Of a stretch of 64,000 bases of DNA, positions 52,859-62,418 are shown in pieces. The notes below the pieces were generated by a model, which searched no databases, was not told the origin of the DNA, and saw nothing but the letters and a program-made list of their open reading frames with translations. This DNA comes from Gracilimonas sediminicola. Its GTDB lineage: Bacteria > Bacteroidota > Rhodothermia > Balneolales > Balneolaceae. Every line of letters begins with the position of its first letter. The first letter of the stretch is position 1. The stretch is taken from NCBI RefSeq assembly GCF_024320785.1, contig NZ_JANDBC010000003.1, positions 496,001 to 560,000 on the forward strand. Reading direction: 5' to 3'. The position numbers and the translations under genes are program-made.

Positions 52859-53767
52859 TCAGTATTTAAGCTTCCCATTTTTATCCCATATACCCCAGTA
52901 AGCTCCTACATCACCTTCACTACCGACTTTCCAGGACTCATCGAATGAGGAAAAGTAGAATACCTCGATTTCTTCATCCTGAGTCCACAGGCAAGCGTTG
53001 ATGAAATACTTTTTCGCATTTTCTTCGGATGGTTTGGCTTCCCCCAAAGATGACCCTTCGCTCGGCCAGCCGGTTTCGGTTATTATGACCTTCTTCCCAT
53101 TTCCTGCTTCTTTGGCCTGATGGTACATTTGCCGCATGTGCTGCAATGAATTTTCAAAGCTTGTTCCTTCCCAAAAAGGATAACAGTTACAGAGAATCAC
53201 ATCACAAACCTCTGTGAGATCAGGCCGGCGAACGAACTCATAATAGGCATCAACATATCCAACCGGAATGTCTGCCGGAATGGCTTTTCGGACTTTTTGG
53301 ATGTACTCAATTAAGGTTTTTTCGTCCATCTCTTTTCGATAGAGTACCTCATTCCCTACAGCAGCAATATCAACTACCCCTTCATTGGCTAACTTAATCA
53401 GGTTATCTATCTCTTTGCTGTTTTTTTCTTCATCTTCACCAAGCCATGCTCCTGTAAGCGTTGTCATCCCAAATTCTTTGGCTACCTTTGGAACGTGTTC
53501 GTTACCCTCAGTCGTTGAAAATGAGCGTATAGCCTCTGTATGTGGTTTTAGAATTTCTATTCTTTTCTTTATTTGAGCTTCAGATACAATAGTCCCCGGA
53601 CCTTGCCCTTCTTCGTACATACTGTAGCAAAACCCATAGATACCATTATCCAACACTTCCCGAAAGAGGTTGTCAATGTCCGATGCGGACATCTCATCCA
53701 GGTACTCCAGCTTTGGGATAAGGTCAGACCGCTTATAGGTTAAAAATTTCTCTTTTCTATACGACAT
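52859..53767 (-). CDS. Cytoplasmic GH17 beta-1,3-glucanase-like enzyme
   Basis: A 302-aa GH17 enzyme without signal peptide. Acid/base Glu140 (AAVGNEVLY) and nucleophile Glu231 (VIITETGWPSEGSS) are both present. It is clearly homologous along its length to the C-terminal domain of the neighbouring transporter fusion: both share VGYVDAYY, NCYPFWEG, ETGWP and VEAFYFSSFDESWK-like blocks. The two are probably products of a tandem duplication. Its ATG is 1 bp after the fusion gene's stop, so the genes are tightly coupled. It likely trims imported laminari-oligosaccharides. Confidence 0.88.
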   Translation of the reverse strand: MSYRKEKFLTYKRSDLIPKLEYLDEMSASDIDNLFREVLDNGIYGFCYSMYEEGQGPGTIVSEAQIKKRIEILKPHTEAIRSFSTTEGNEHVPKVAKEFGMTTLTGAWLGEDEEKNSKEIDNLIKLANEGVVDIAAVGNEVLYRKEMDEKTLIEYIQKVRKAIPADIPVGYVDAYYEFVRRPDLTEVCDVILCNCYPFWEGTSFENSLQHMRQMYHQAKEAGNGKKVIITETGWPSEGSSLGEAKPSEENAKKYFINACLWTQDEEIEVFYFSSFDESWKVGSEGDVGAYWGIWDKNGKLKY

Positions 53768-53768
53768 T

Positions 53769-56138
53769 TCAGTTTACCTTTAATTTTTCGTTCTTATCCC
53801 ACAGCCCCCAGCGCGCTCCAACGTCACCTTCATGTCGGGCTTTCCAGGATTCATCAAATGATGAGAAATAAAAGGCTTCAACCTGTTCAAGCCTGGACCA
53901 TTTATTCAGGTTGATAAAATATTTCATCATGTTTTCCATTGATGGTTCCGCTACACCCACACTGCTTCCATCGGTAGGCCATCCAGTTTCTGATATGATC
54001 ACTTTCTTGTTTCCGGATATGCTTTTTACCACTTCATGCATTTTCTGAAGATATGTGAGCGAATGTTTAGCATTATAGCCCTCCCAAAATGGATAGCAAT
54101 TGATCATAACTACATCACAGGCTTCAACAATTTTAGGGCTTGTGTACATTTGGTAGTATGCATCCACATAGCCCACTTTAATACCTGGCACTGCTTGCTT
54201 AACACGGTTTATGTATTCCAGAATCTCATCCTCACTGAGTTCTTCCCGAAGCAGGCATTCGTTTCCGATGGCTGCAATATCCACCGATCCTTTATTTGCT
54301 AAATCAATAAGATTCATGATTTCTTCTTCATTCGAATCCTTATCATCGTCAATCCATGCTCCTACCAACGTACTTAAGCCGTTTTCCTTCGCTACTTCGG
54401 GAATCCATTGATTACCCTCTGTACAGGAGAATGAGCGAACCCATTTAGTATAGGGTGCAATCACTTTCATCCTTTTTTCAATCTGATCTCTGGATAGCTG
54501 ATCCCCTATGTTTTGACCGTCAAGGTATGGGCTGAAACAAAGTCCGTGCATGCCTTTATTCAGAACGGCCTTAAATTCATTTTCCAGTTCCTTTCCGCTC
54601 TTTTCATTCACCCCAAATGGATCTTCATCCATTGACACATCAACCTTGGTAAGCGCTAATAACTTGTCTTTTTTATAAAAATATGGCGCCGGAGCTGCCT
54701 CTTTTTTACTTTTTCGAGCCTCTAATATGTCACTGATCTCATTAGCTTTCTCTTCAGTAAGGTCATAGGTATACATTACAGCCATTGCTATCAGGGTTCC
54801 GGTAATGGGAAGACCTGAGAAAAATAATCTTAGCCCGGTCATAGGTGCACCAAAAGTGCTGCCTGATTCCACGTCAAATCCTACCAGGGTCATAATTGCT
54901 CCGGTTGCGAGGCCTGCAATAGCAAAACCGAATTTTACCATCCACCAGTAGATAGCGCCGAAAATCCCTTCCCTTCGTTTACCGGTCTTTAGCTCATCCA
55001 AATCGCAAACATCGGCTGTCATTGACATCATGAGGGTAAATAAACTTCCGATGCCAAAGGAGAAAAAAGGTAAGGCAAACAAGAAAAGCCAGGGTTTTCC
55101 GGGTACAAATAAAAACCATAAGAGAATGTAACCGATAAGAGAAATACCCTGACACACCAGAAAGGCTTTTCTTTTTCCAATCTTCCTGGAAATCCACGCA
55201 GTGGCCGGGATCACAAAGAACGTTGTACCTAAAGCACCCACACTGCCAAATAAAGTGGGCCAAACACCTGCCGCTGCTGCATCTCCTCTAAACAGATAAT
55301 AGACCACTATAAAAAAGGTGAAGGAAGCTACTGTATTAAAGGAATTAAATATCAAAAAAGTAGAGATACACAGCTTTCGAAATGCTTTGATCTGAAAAGA
55401 TTCTTTAAATCCTTCAAGTATAGATTTCAGGCTCCCCCCGATATTTGATACGGTAAGAGGTTCAAAATCATCCCGGTCTTTAGTCGATTTTGTTTTTATA
55501 AACACAGCCGGTGCCATAGCCAGTAAGGCACAGATAACTCCTACCCAAATAGCCAGTGTACGGGTTGCTGTATCTGCATTTGGAAACCAATCCGGGTCGT
55601 ACATAACCACCCAAAACCAGGGAGCAATTACCCAGGCCCATTGCCCAATCCATTGTGCGATTGCCATGATATTGGTTCTTTCATGGAAATTATCGCTCAT
55701 TTCATAGCCCATGGCTACGTAAGGTACGCTGAAAATTGTGAGGCCCAGGTAGAACACGATTGACCAAGCCAAAAAATAAACGAAGTTGTAATCTACCCCG
55801 TTTTCCCGATATAGCTGCCACATTATCCAGAATGAAATTCCCATAATAATAGCCCCGATAAACACATAAATCCGTCGCCGCCCGAATCTGGACCGGGTAT
55901 TGTCGGAGATAAAACCCATTATCGGGTCTGTTACAGAGTCAAAAACGCGAGGCAGAAAAAATAAAATACCCCACATCCAGCCAGGAAACCCCAGATCCTG
56001 AACCAATACGACCATAAATATCCCCATGGCTGCCGGAAACATCTGGTTACTCAACATCCCCAACCCAAAGGCCACCTTTTGCCCAAATGGTACTTTATGC
56101 TTTTCCGGTATTACTTTTTCTGCAGTTTCAGCTTTCAT
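53769..56138 (-). CDS. MFS (GPH-type) sugar transporter fused to a GH17 catalytic domain
   Basis: A 789-aa two-part protein in one continuous reading frame. Residues about 15-460 are a glycoside-pentoside-hexuronide symporter with 12 membrane segments (FLPRVFDSVTDPIMGFISDN, TRSRFGRRRIYVFIGA, SMTADVCDLDELKTGKRREG). A linker of about 25 residues (ILEARKSKKEAAPAPYFYKK) leads to a complete GH17 domain, about 490-789, with acid/base Glu627 (AAIGNECLL) and nucleophile Glu717 (VIISETGWPT). In this symporter fold both ends lie in the cytoplasm, so the glucanase would meet substrate as it emerges. Flanked by GH17 and GH30 genes. Import of beta-1,3-gluco-oligosaccharides is inferred. Confidence 0.9.
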   Translation of the reverse strand: MKAETAEKVIPEKHKVPFGQKVAFGLGMLSNQMFPAAMGIFMVVLVQDLGFPGWMWGILFFLPRVFDSVTDPIMGFISDNTRSRFGRRRIYVFIGAIIMGISFWIMWQLYRENGVDYNFVYFLAWSIVFYLGLTIFSVPYVAMGYEMSDNFHERTNIMAIAQWIGQWAWVIAPWFWVVMYDPDWFPNADTATRTLAIWVGVICALLAMAPAVFIKTKSTKDRDDFEPLTVSNIGGSLKSILEGFKESFQIKAFRKLCISTFLIFNSFNTVASFTFFIVVYYLFRGDAAAAGVWPTLFGSVGALGTTFFVIPATAWISRKIGKRKAFLVCQGISLIGYILLWFLFVPGKPWLFLFALPFFSFGIGSLFTLMMSMTADVCDLDELKTGKRREGIFGAIYWWMVKFGFAIAGLATGAIMTLVGFDVESGSTFGAPMTGLRLFFSGLPITGTLIAMAVMYTYDLTEEKANEISDILEARKSKKEAAPAPYFYKKDKLLALTKVDVSMDEDPFGVNEKSGKELENEFKAVLNKGMHGLCFSPYLDGQNIGDQLSRDQIEKRMKVIAPYTKWVRSFSCTEGNQWIPEVAKENGLSTLVGAWIDDDKDSNEEEIMNLIDLANKGSVDIAAIGNECLLREELSEDEILEYINRVKQAVPGIKVGYVDAYYQMYTSPKIVEACDVVMINCYPFWEGYNAKHSLTYLQKMHEVVKSISGNKKVIISETGWPTDGSSVGVAEPSMENMMKYFINLNKWSRLEQVEAFYFSSFDESWKARHEGDVGARWGLWDKNEKLKVN

Positions 56139-56156
56139 ATGCCGTATCCTTCCTGA

Positions 56157-57644
56157 TCAATTATTGGGTGGTATGATAACCGTTTGTAAAGCTTTACCCT
56201 GAATGGCAAATGCGGTACTTCTTCCATCTAAATCCAGCTCAACGCCTTTGGCTTCTTCACTTTGATTTAGAATAACAACCGCTATAGATCCATCAGGATT
56301 TTTTGCGGCCGTAAGCAATAAGTCCGTTTCATCGGTCTCAAACCCGATTCGTTTAGCGCCGGGTCGTATATATCGACTGAAATGAGACATCGTGTAGTAC
56401 AGAGGGGTGAAATAAACTTCATCAGCTTCCTCATCAACAATCACAGGTGCCAGGCACCAATTGTTTGCCCAATTTGGACCGCCCTGTCTGTTTAAGACCA
56501 TATTCCAATCCACCCAACCATCAACCCAATTGTTAAGCGTGCCTATTATATCCCTTGCATACCTGAACACCGGCACATATTTGGGATGTAAATATTTTTG
56601 TTCATCCGGAGCCCAGTCCCATCCCCAGTCGGTAGCTTCTTTTGACCAATACCATTCATCATCTTGCCAAACAGGCACATCGGCATCAGCAGTAGCTTCC
56701 GTTTGTATCAAGTACTTATTAGGAGCTGCTTTGTGTGCATATTGTAATGCTTCGGGGAATACTTCATATGTACTGGCATACCAGTGGATGGCAATGCCAT
56801 CGAAATAGGAAGCAGCTTTTTCATCCCCATACATTACATCGACCCACTCTTTAAGGTGATCACGATTTTGATCATATCCCAACAGCACCACATCATGTCC
56901 TTGGTTTTCCAGCGTTGGACCGAGATGGTTAGCCACAAAATCATTCATTTCCTCCGGGGTGTAGTGCATACTTTCCCAGTTTTCTCCATTCCCCAGCGGC
57001 TCATTTTCCACCGTTATTCCCCAGATATCTATACCCTCGGCCTTGTAGGCTTTTAAATACCGGGAAAAGAACAGGGCCCAGGCATCGTAATATTCCGGTA
57101 ACAATTTTCCACCTTTCCAGGCTTTATTGTCTTTCATCCATGGCGGAGCTGTCCAGGGAGAGGATATGATCTTAAACCCATCTTCTGAGACAGCCATCGC
57201 ATCTTTGATCATTGGAATGATGTCATCCCGGTCTTCATCAATGGAAAAGTGCTCTAAGGCTGTGTCGCCTTCCACCGGTGCATAAGAGTAATTGCCCAGA
57301 GAGAAATCGCTGGAATTCATATGGGTGCGGGTGAGCGAGTACCGGGCTCCTGATTCCCCAAAATAGGCTTCTATAATACGTTCCCTGTTTTCATTGCTTA
57401 ACTCGTTCAGTAAATAAGCTGAAGATTCTGTAAAAGACCCACCAAAACCGGTGATTTCCTGGAAACTGCTATCAGGCCTAAGCGCAATTCTCACCGTGTC
57501 TTTAGCTGACGGGAATTCCTTTAATTGCGTCAGCTTGTTTCCGCTTTCTGAAGTCTCGTAAACTTGAATGTTAAGAGGTTGTGAGGTACAACTTGCCATG
57601 AGTAATGCCAGTATTGAAAGGATCAGGGTTTTATAATGTGACAT
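56157..57644 (-). CDS. GH30 beta-glucan hydrolase lipoprotein
   Basis: A 495-aa enzyme with lipoprotein signal ending at Cys19 (LLMASC). The GH30 opening FQEITGFGGSFTESSAYLL, acid/base Glu215 (GITVENEPLG) and nucleophile Glu316 (IQTEATAD) are visible, with the extra beta domain at the C-terminus (LLLTAAKNPDGSIAVVILNQ). GH30 enzymes include glucosylceramidases and beta-1,6-glucanases. In laminarin loci of marine Bacteroidota they remove beta-1,6 branches, which is the best guess here. The gene lies 18 bp before the transporter fusion and 13 bp after a GH17 gene. Confidence 0.9.
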   Translation of the reverse strand: MSHYKTLILSILALLMASCTSQPLNIQVYETSESGNKLTQLKEFPSAKDTVRIALRPDSSFQEITGFGGSFTESSAYLLNELSNENRERIIEAYFGESGARYSLTRTHMNSSDFSLGNYSYAPVEGDTALEHFSIDEDRDDIIPMIKDAMAVSEDGFKIISSPWTAPPWMKDNKAWKGGKLLPEYYDAWALFFSRYLKAYKAEGIDIWGITVENEPLGNGENWESMHYTPEEMNDFVANHLGPTLENQGHDVVLLGYDQNRDHLKEWVDVMYGDEKAASYFDGIAIHWYASTYEVFPEALQYAHKAAPNKYLIQTEATADADVPVWQDDEWYWSKEATDWGWDWAPDEQKYLHPKYVPVFRYARDIIGTLNNWVDGWVDWNMVLNRQGGPNWANNWCLAPVIVDEEADEVYFTPLYYTMSHFSRYIRPGAKRIGFETDETDLLLTAAKNPDGSIAVVILNQSEEAKGVELDLDGRSTAFAIQGKALQTVIIPPNN

Positions 57645-57657
57645 AGATTTAGATTTT

Positions 57658-58929
57658 TTATTCAGCCGATTTAATTTCGCTATTCACTGGTGGTACTTTT
57701 ACGGTGTTTAAGAGAGAGTCCATATTGCCATTAAACGTTTTTGTGATTGGCTTTCCGTCACGGGTTAATCCTTCGAATACCCCGGCATCCACTTCATCCC
57801 ATAACACGTATTTTGCTTCCGACTGCAGATTGATGAGACCAAAGTGATTTTCAGATCCCAATGGATTGGCCGCGTCTTTCCATTTTTCGTCAAAAGCTTC
57901 GAAATAGAATACCGAAACACCGTTTTCTTCCGACCACTCCCTTATCATATCATGATAGAGAGCCATTTTATACTCATCGGTTGCCCTGGATCCTTCATCC
58001 CCGTATAAAGTGTTGGATACGGTAGCCCAACCAGTTTCACCAATATGAACCTGCTTATTAATCCCTAAACTCCGCATGTATTCAACCACGCTTTCATATT
58101 GATCAATTGCATAATCCAGAGAACGCTGCATAGCTGCATCAATCTTTTCCATATCACTCAGGTCCGTCTCGCTTTCCGCTACTCCCCAAAAGACCGGATG
58201 GTAATGTGTATCGTGCATGGGATAGGTATGCATCGAAATATAGTCGACTGCTTCAATTAGCTTATTCAGATCTTCTTTATGATAATCTTCACTACCGCCG
58301 CCCCAGGAGGCAAAATTATCAGAACTCGTAATCCATAAGTCTTTGGGAAGGTCTCCCTTGGATTTTAGCTGTTGTAAATGATTTACCCAGTGAAGTATGA
58401 TCCCGGGTTCCACATAATACTCTGTTTGCCAGTGTACCATTGCTTCATTTCCTACAGCAAGTACCTTTACAATATCAGGGTATTTGTTTGCAAGCCTGAC
58501 TGCCCGTTCTATCTCTTTGGCATTATCCGGGTTGTCTTCATCCCGAATACGTTCCGGCTCATCGGTCCAGGCATTTATCGCATCAATCCAGGCTCCCATC
58601 ATTACATACATCTCAAAAGAAGGATCATTTTCTTTCATTTCGTGTATAGCTTGCAGCAAGCGTGGTACGGCTTGAAGAGTAACATTATAGGTTCTCACCA
58701 TTTTTATACCCATTGCTGAAAGAAGTCTCATGTCTTCTTTCAAGTCTGCAATTGAGGGAACGCTGTCGCGTGATATATCCCGATACCCACTGTAGGATAT
58801 AGCCGGATAATTTATGGGATCCGCTAATATTTCTTCAGCCGTTTTCTTCATATCTGATTCTGATTCACTGCTGCAACTTATTCCAAAACACAGAGCTATA
58901 ATTGCAGCCAATAAAAATAATTTGTTCAT
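57658..58929 (-). CDS. GH17 beta-1,3-glucanase lipoprotein
   Basis: A 423-aa enzyme with a lipoprotein signal ending at Cys19 (CFGISC). The barrel begins YPAISYSGYRDISRDSVPS and has acid/base Glu162 (LAVGNEAMVHW) and nucleophile Glu298 (VHIGETGWAT). HTYPMHDTHYHP and FYFEAFDEKWKDA build the glucan cleft. About 60 extra C-terminal residues have no recognised domain. Unlike the three other GH17 modules in the locus, it is exported, so it should act on oligosaccharides outside the inner membrane. It is followed by the GH30 gene. Confidence 0.88.
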   Translation of the reverse strand: MNKLFLLAAIIALCFGISCSSESESDMKKTAEEILADPINYPAISYSGYRDISRDSVPSIADLKEDMRLLSAMGIKMVRTYNVTLQAVPRLLQAIHEMKENDPSFEMYVMMGAWIDAINAWTDEPERIRDEDNPDNAKEIERAVRLANKYPDIVKVLAVGNEAMVHWQTEYYVEPGIILHWVNHLQQLKSKGDLPKDLWITSSDNFASWGGGSEDYHKEDLNKLIEAVDYISMHTYPMHDTHYHPVFWGVAESETDLSDMEKIDAAMQRSLDYAIDQYESVVEYMRSLGINKQVHIGETGWATVSNTLYGDEGSRATDEYKMALYHDMIREWSEENGVSVFYFEAFDEKWKDAANPLGSENHFGLINLQSEAKYVLWDEVDAGVFEGLTRDGKPITKTFNGNMDSLLNTVKVPPVNSEIKSAE

Positions 58930-58959
58930 ATTAATTGGGTTTCGTGGTTCATCATTGAT

Positions 58960-61900
58960 TCACCTAAGCTGTTTTTTACTGAGCTGCACGTTGATTTGCT
59001 CTACCTTTCCGGTCCGCATAAATATGTTCTGCGATAAGTCTTCATCAAGTGTTGTGCCCTCGGTATTCTTCGTAGAGCCATCTGAAAATACAACCTGTAT
59101 ATGTTGGCCAGATCCGATCTGGTAAATCACAGGAACCTGACAGCAACTGAACAATAAGGCCTCTTCAGGTACCTGTATTTGATCCTTTTGCTGATCCAAC
59201 GAAATCATTCCAACTGATTTTTTTGCAGAGGTGAACTCACTGTGTTTCAGAAGAAATGGATCAAATTGAAGTTTGCCATCCCGGGCTGTTACACCGAGTT
59301 CTCCGATTCGGACTAATATGTCTTCCTTAACTTGTCCGGTCATACCGGGTTGCTGTGCCCCCCGGTGCTCCGGTGTATGTGAATAAGGATCGGTCGGAAA
59401 TGCACCATATAGTTCTGGTGATTTATGAACACCGATGCCTTCTCCTATTTCATCAAAATGTTGGTACAGTCGCTGTTGTACCGCATCATTAGCTGCATTT
59501 TGATAAGCCGAAGCACAGACTTCGTACACGGCAAGATAGAGCTTGGATACCATATGCCAGTAAATGGAACCAAGGCCTTCATAGGCAAAGAAAGTTCCGG
59601 ATCTTCCCGTGAACGCTTTGTGGTTGAACACTTCTTCAAATATATCCAGGATCAGTTGTTTATCCTGTTTTACCAGTTTGCTGTACGTAGAATCTTTTAA
59701 CTTCTCCAGGGCATTTTTCAGATCTGCAGCATTGGTGAAGTTGCCATTGAAATGGTACCCGCCTTCAACATCTTTATTTATTATACCCGTGTGATCATCT
59801 TCAACTAATTTTTGAAGGAGATTTGAACGCTGCACCAGTTCTTCCGGGATATTATTTCTTTCCAGGAACTTTGGTAATTCCTTATTCGGATACAGGATAT
59901 AACTCATTTGGTCTTCACGATAGAGCGAACTCTCACGTAAAGCATCCAGTAGTTGCAGAGCTTCTTCTTCCGATAAGTAACCTGAACTAAGCGCAGCGAC
60001 CTGCCCTTCAAGCATCTCGTCGAGGTAAGAAATAGAAATCTCATCTCCATCTATGCTCATTATATTGTACGCATGATACAGATTATCATCGCGTTTATTG
60101 GCATCAATGGAATGCTCCAGGTATTGAAGGGTTAGCTGAATGAACTCGGAGATTTGGTCGTAGCTAAGGGCTTTTCTGCTTCCTTCAAATTGGCGGGCAT
60201 AAACCTGATCCCTGAACTCACTTCCTGCTTTACCTAAACCTTCTGTAATAGATGCTCTGGTCTTGTCATCAATAGCTCCATTTAAGGCCTCAGAGTAATC
60301 GGTTAGAACGTTAAGGATACTTTCGAATAAACCATGAAGTTCGGTGGATATGTTTATTTCATTGCCTTCATTTTCGGCTACAATTGGCTCAAAGAACTTC
60401 AGAAACCTCCTCAGGTAATAGAGGGTCACCATGGATACTCCATTACCTACCAGCGCATTATTTGCGTCATTCCACTCAGGGCGCTGCGTATTCATCCAGA
60501 TGCCCCCTTCAGGAATAAAATTAGATACTTTGGATAATACGGTGGCCAGAATTTTCTCTAAAAAGTTTATATGATGGATTTCCCCGCTCTGTGTATTTCT
60601 TAAAGCTCCGTCTGCTCCTAATGCAGCAATTTTCTCATTTATGGCTTCGTGGGCAGTAACATCAAATTCAATGGTGTCTTTTGGATCTTTGGCGATCTCC
60701 TCGAACGGTTTGATTTGATAAGGTACATTTGCATAAACAAACGCCTCTTTCGTCATTAACTGCTGCAGCGCATTGGGTTCATATTCTTGATAGAACTCCA
60801 GGAATTTCAATAAATAGATAATCTGATGGTCGCCCCAATAACCGATGTACGACCATGGGTCATCGGGATCAGAAATTTCCCAGTCTATTCCACCTTTAGT
60901 AACCCGGTAAGGATTGTACCCATCAAAGGTGGAGGCATTCAGAAACTTGTAAATCATCCCTTCAATAAACTTGGGATAGGAATGTGCCAGCGCTTCCCAG
61001 TTTTGAAAGATATCCCGCCAGTTGCCCTCGTAATCCAGGATCTTTGATCCATCCTCTTTATGAGTGTTAATGGAGAACTTATTCCATGGCCGACTTGGAT
61101 CTCCATGCCTTCTGCTGAATTTAAGGGGCAAATATTCTTTTCCAAGTCTTAACAGGTCAACATCATCAGTAGCATTTAGTTTTGTATCCAGCTCTGCTTT
61201 GTCAAACATTTCAGGTAAATCAGAGATAAAATCCTGGTTGTCAGTAAATACCTCACGGTTAGCCATCTCCAGGTAATTCAGGAAATCCTGTTTCTCAATC
61301 CTGTAATTGTGATCGAAAGTGCCTCCCCTCATTATGTTGAAAAGCGTATTAGAGTAATGGCGGGCATTGCCCAGTGTATCTGCTGAATGTTGAATCCCGT
61401 CTGCCCCGGCTACTAATTGCTTCAGCTTCCGGGTTCCCCGTTCAATGTCCTCTTTAACCAGCTCTTCTAAACCGTTATTTTCTTTTAAGGTTCGGTTCAA
61501 TTCTATAACGCCGGCGTGGTTCTGATTTACGTTCGCAACTATACTCCATTCTTTGGTGGAACCTTCTTCCAGTTCAAGATCCTTTAAAACAAAATAAGCT
61601 CCCTTTTCGGCCTTCACATCCTCTTCCTGTTCCACAGCTTCCAGTTTTCTGAATGTATCTAACTGGAGAGATGAAACCAGGTACCTTGGGTTATCCAATC
61701 CCATTGACCAAGCTACATTAGCCTTCAGCGCTTCACTGGGTTCAGCTTTATCAACGGGAATGGCACTTAATGCATAGATGCCCAGTCCTGTTTCTGAAAT
61801 GAGCTCATTTCTTTTGTAGGCATCCAAAAGGTTACTGGATCTCACCTGAAGTTCCGGATTAACACCATAGGGTAATATGTTTTGAATGCCATCTAATAGC

Positions 61901-62370
61901 TTAATCCTCTTTTTCTCTCCCGAATGGTTCTGAATGGAAGTATGTCGGACAAACCCATAAATGTTACTTGAATTCCACTGATAGCGAAAGGTTAAACCCA
62001 GGGTATGATTCACCTCTTCAAATAAGATTTTATTGCCATACCAATTCTTGTACAAGTTGCGGCTGATTTTATACTGATTAGCATCTCTTTCGGAAAAGGG
62101 TTCCCATACATGAATACCTCCATCAAAACTAACCTGAAAGATGGTTTTACTTCCTGTGGTGTGTGCAAGCTCGGTTAGTTTGTCATCCGTATAGTATGGA
62201 AATAGGGCAAAATTTGAATTCTTACGACCTGCTGTTAATCCTCCGTTGCTTGATATAAACATCCAGTGATTTGAATCACTTACGATACTCATAAAGAACG
62301 GACGCTGAGAAGCCAGATTTGAAATTTTGAACCAGTTTTCGCCTTGTAATTTTTGAACGGTGATTGACAC
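58960..62370 (-). CDS. Large cytoplasmic protein, putative GH94/149/161-like beta-1,3-glucan phosphorylase
   Basis: A 1136-aa protein from a GTG start (MSITVQKLQGENWFKI) with no signal peptide, so cytoplasmic. Residues about 20-290 look like a beta-sandwich with SSNGGLTAGRKNSNFALFPY. A central helical region includes EGNWRDIFQNWEALAHSYP (about 448-466) and GGIDWEISDPDDPWSYIGYW, a layout like the (alpha/alpha)6 barrels of clan GH-Q phosphorylases, where RD..QN-type motifs surround the general acid. Families GH149 and GH161 contain beta-1,3-glucan phosphorylases of about this size, and this gene lies between a laminarinase and GH17/GH30 genes. The family is not proven by eye. It could be another (alpha/alpha)6 glycosidase. 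Confidence 0.5.
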   Translation of the reverse strand: MSITVQKLQGENWFKISNLASQRPFFMSIVSDSNHWMFISSNGGLTAGRKNSNFALFPYYTDDKLTELAHTTGSKTIFQVSFDGGIHVWEPFSERDANQYKISRNLYKNWYGNKILFEEVNHTLGLTFRYQWNSSNIYGFVRHTSIQNHSGEKKRIKLLDGIQNILPYGVNPELQVRSSNLLDAYKRNELISETGLGIYALSAIPVDKAEPSEALKANVAWSMGLDNPRYLVSSLQLDTFRKLEAVEQEEDVKAEKGAYFVLKDLELEEGSTKEWSIVANVNQNHAGVIELNRTLKENNGLEELVKEDIERGTRKLKQLVAGADGIQHSADTLGNARHYSNTLFNIMRGGTFDHNYRIEKQDFLNYLEMANREVFTDNQDFISDLPEMFDKAELDTKLNATDDVDLLRLGKEYLPLKFSRRHGDPSRPWNKFSINTHKEDGSKILDYEGNWRDIFQNWEALAHSYPKFIEGMIYKFLNASTFDGYNPYRVTKGGIDWEISDPDDPWSYIGYWGDHQIIYLLKFLEFYQEYEPNALQQLMTKEAFVYANVPYQIKPFEEIAKDPKDTIEFDVTAHEAINEKIAALGADGALRNTQSGEIHHINFLEKILATVLSKVSNFIPEGGIWMNTQRPEWNDANNALVGNGVSMVTLYYLRRFLKFFEPIVAENEGNEINISTELHGLFESILNVLTDYSEALNGAIDDKTRASITEGLGKAGSEFRDQVYARQFEGSRKALSYDQISEFIQLTLQYLEHSIDANKRDDNLYHAYNIMSIDGDEISISYLDEMLEGQVAALSSGYLSEEEALQLLDALRESSLYREDQMSYILYPNKELPKFLERNNIPEELVQRSNLLQKLVEDDHTGIINKDVEGGYHFNGNFTNAADLKNALEKLKDSTYSKLVKQDKQLILDIFEEVFNHKAFTGRSGTFFAYEGLGSIYWHMVSKLYLAVYEVCASAYQNAANDAVQQRLYQHFDEIGEGIGVHKSPELYGAFPTDPYSHTPEHRGAQQPGMTGQVKEDILVRIGELGVTARDGKLQFDPFLLKHSEFTSAKKSVGMISLDQQKDQIQVPEEALLFSCCQVPVIYQIGSGQHIQVVFSDGSTKNTEGTTLDEDLSQNIFMRTGKVEQINVQLSKKQLR

Positions 62371-62418
62371 GGTTAGTTCTGTTATTGATGTTTAAGTTCT
62401 TAGTTAAAGAGGAGAGAT

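Noticed and set aside
54640-54660. LacI operator-like GTAAGCGCTAA
   Set aside because: It is inside the transporter-GH17 coding region and only a half match to the palindrome.
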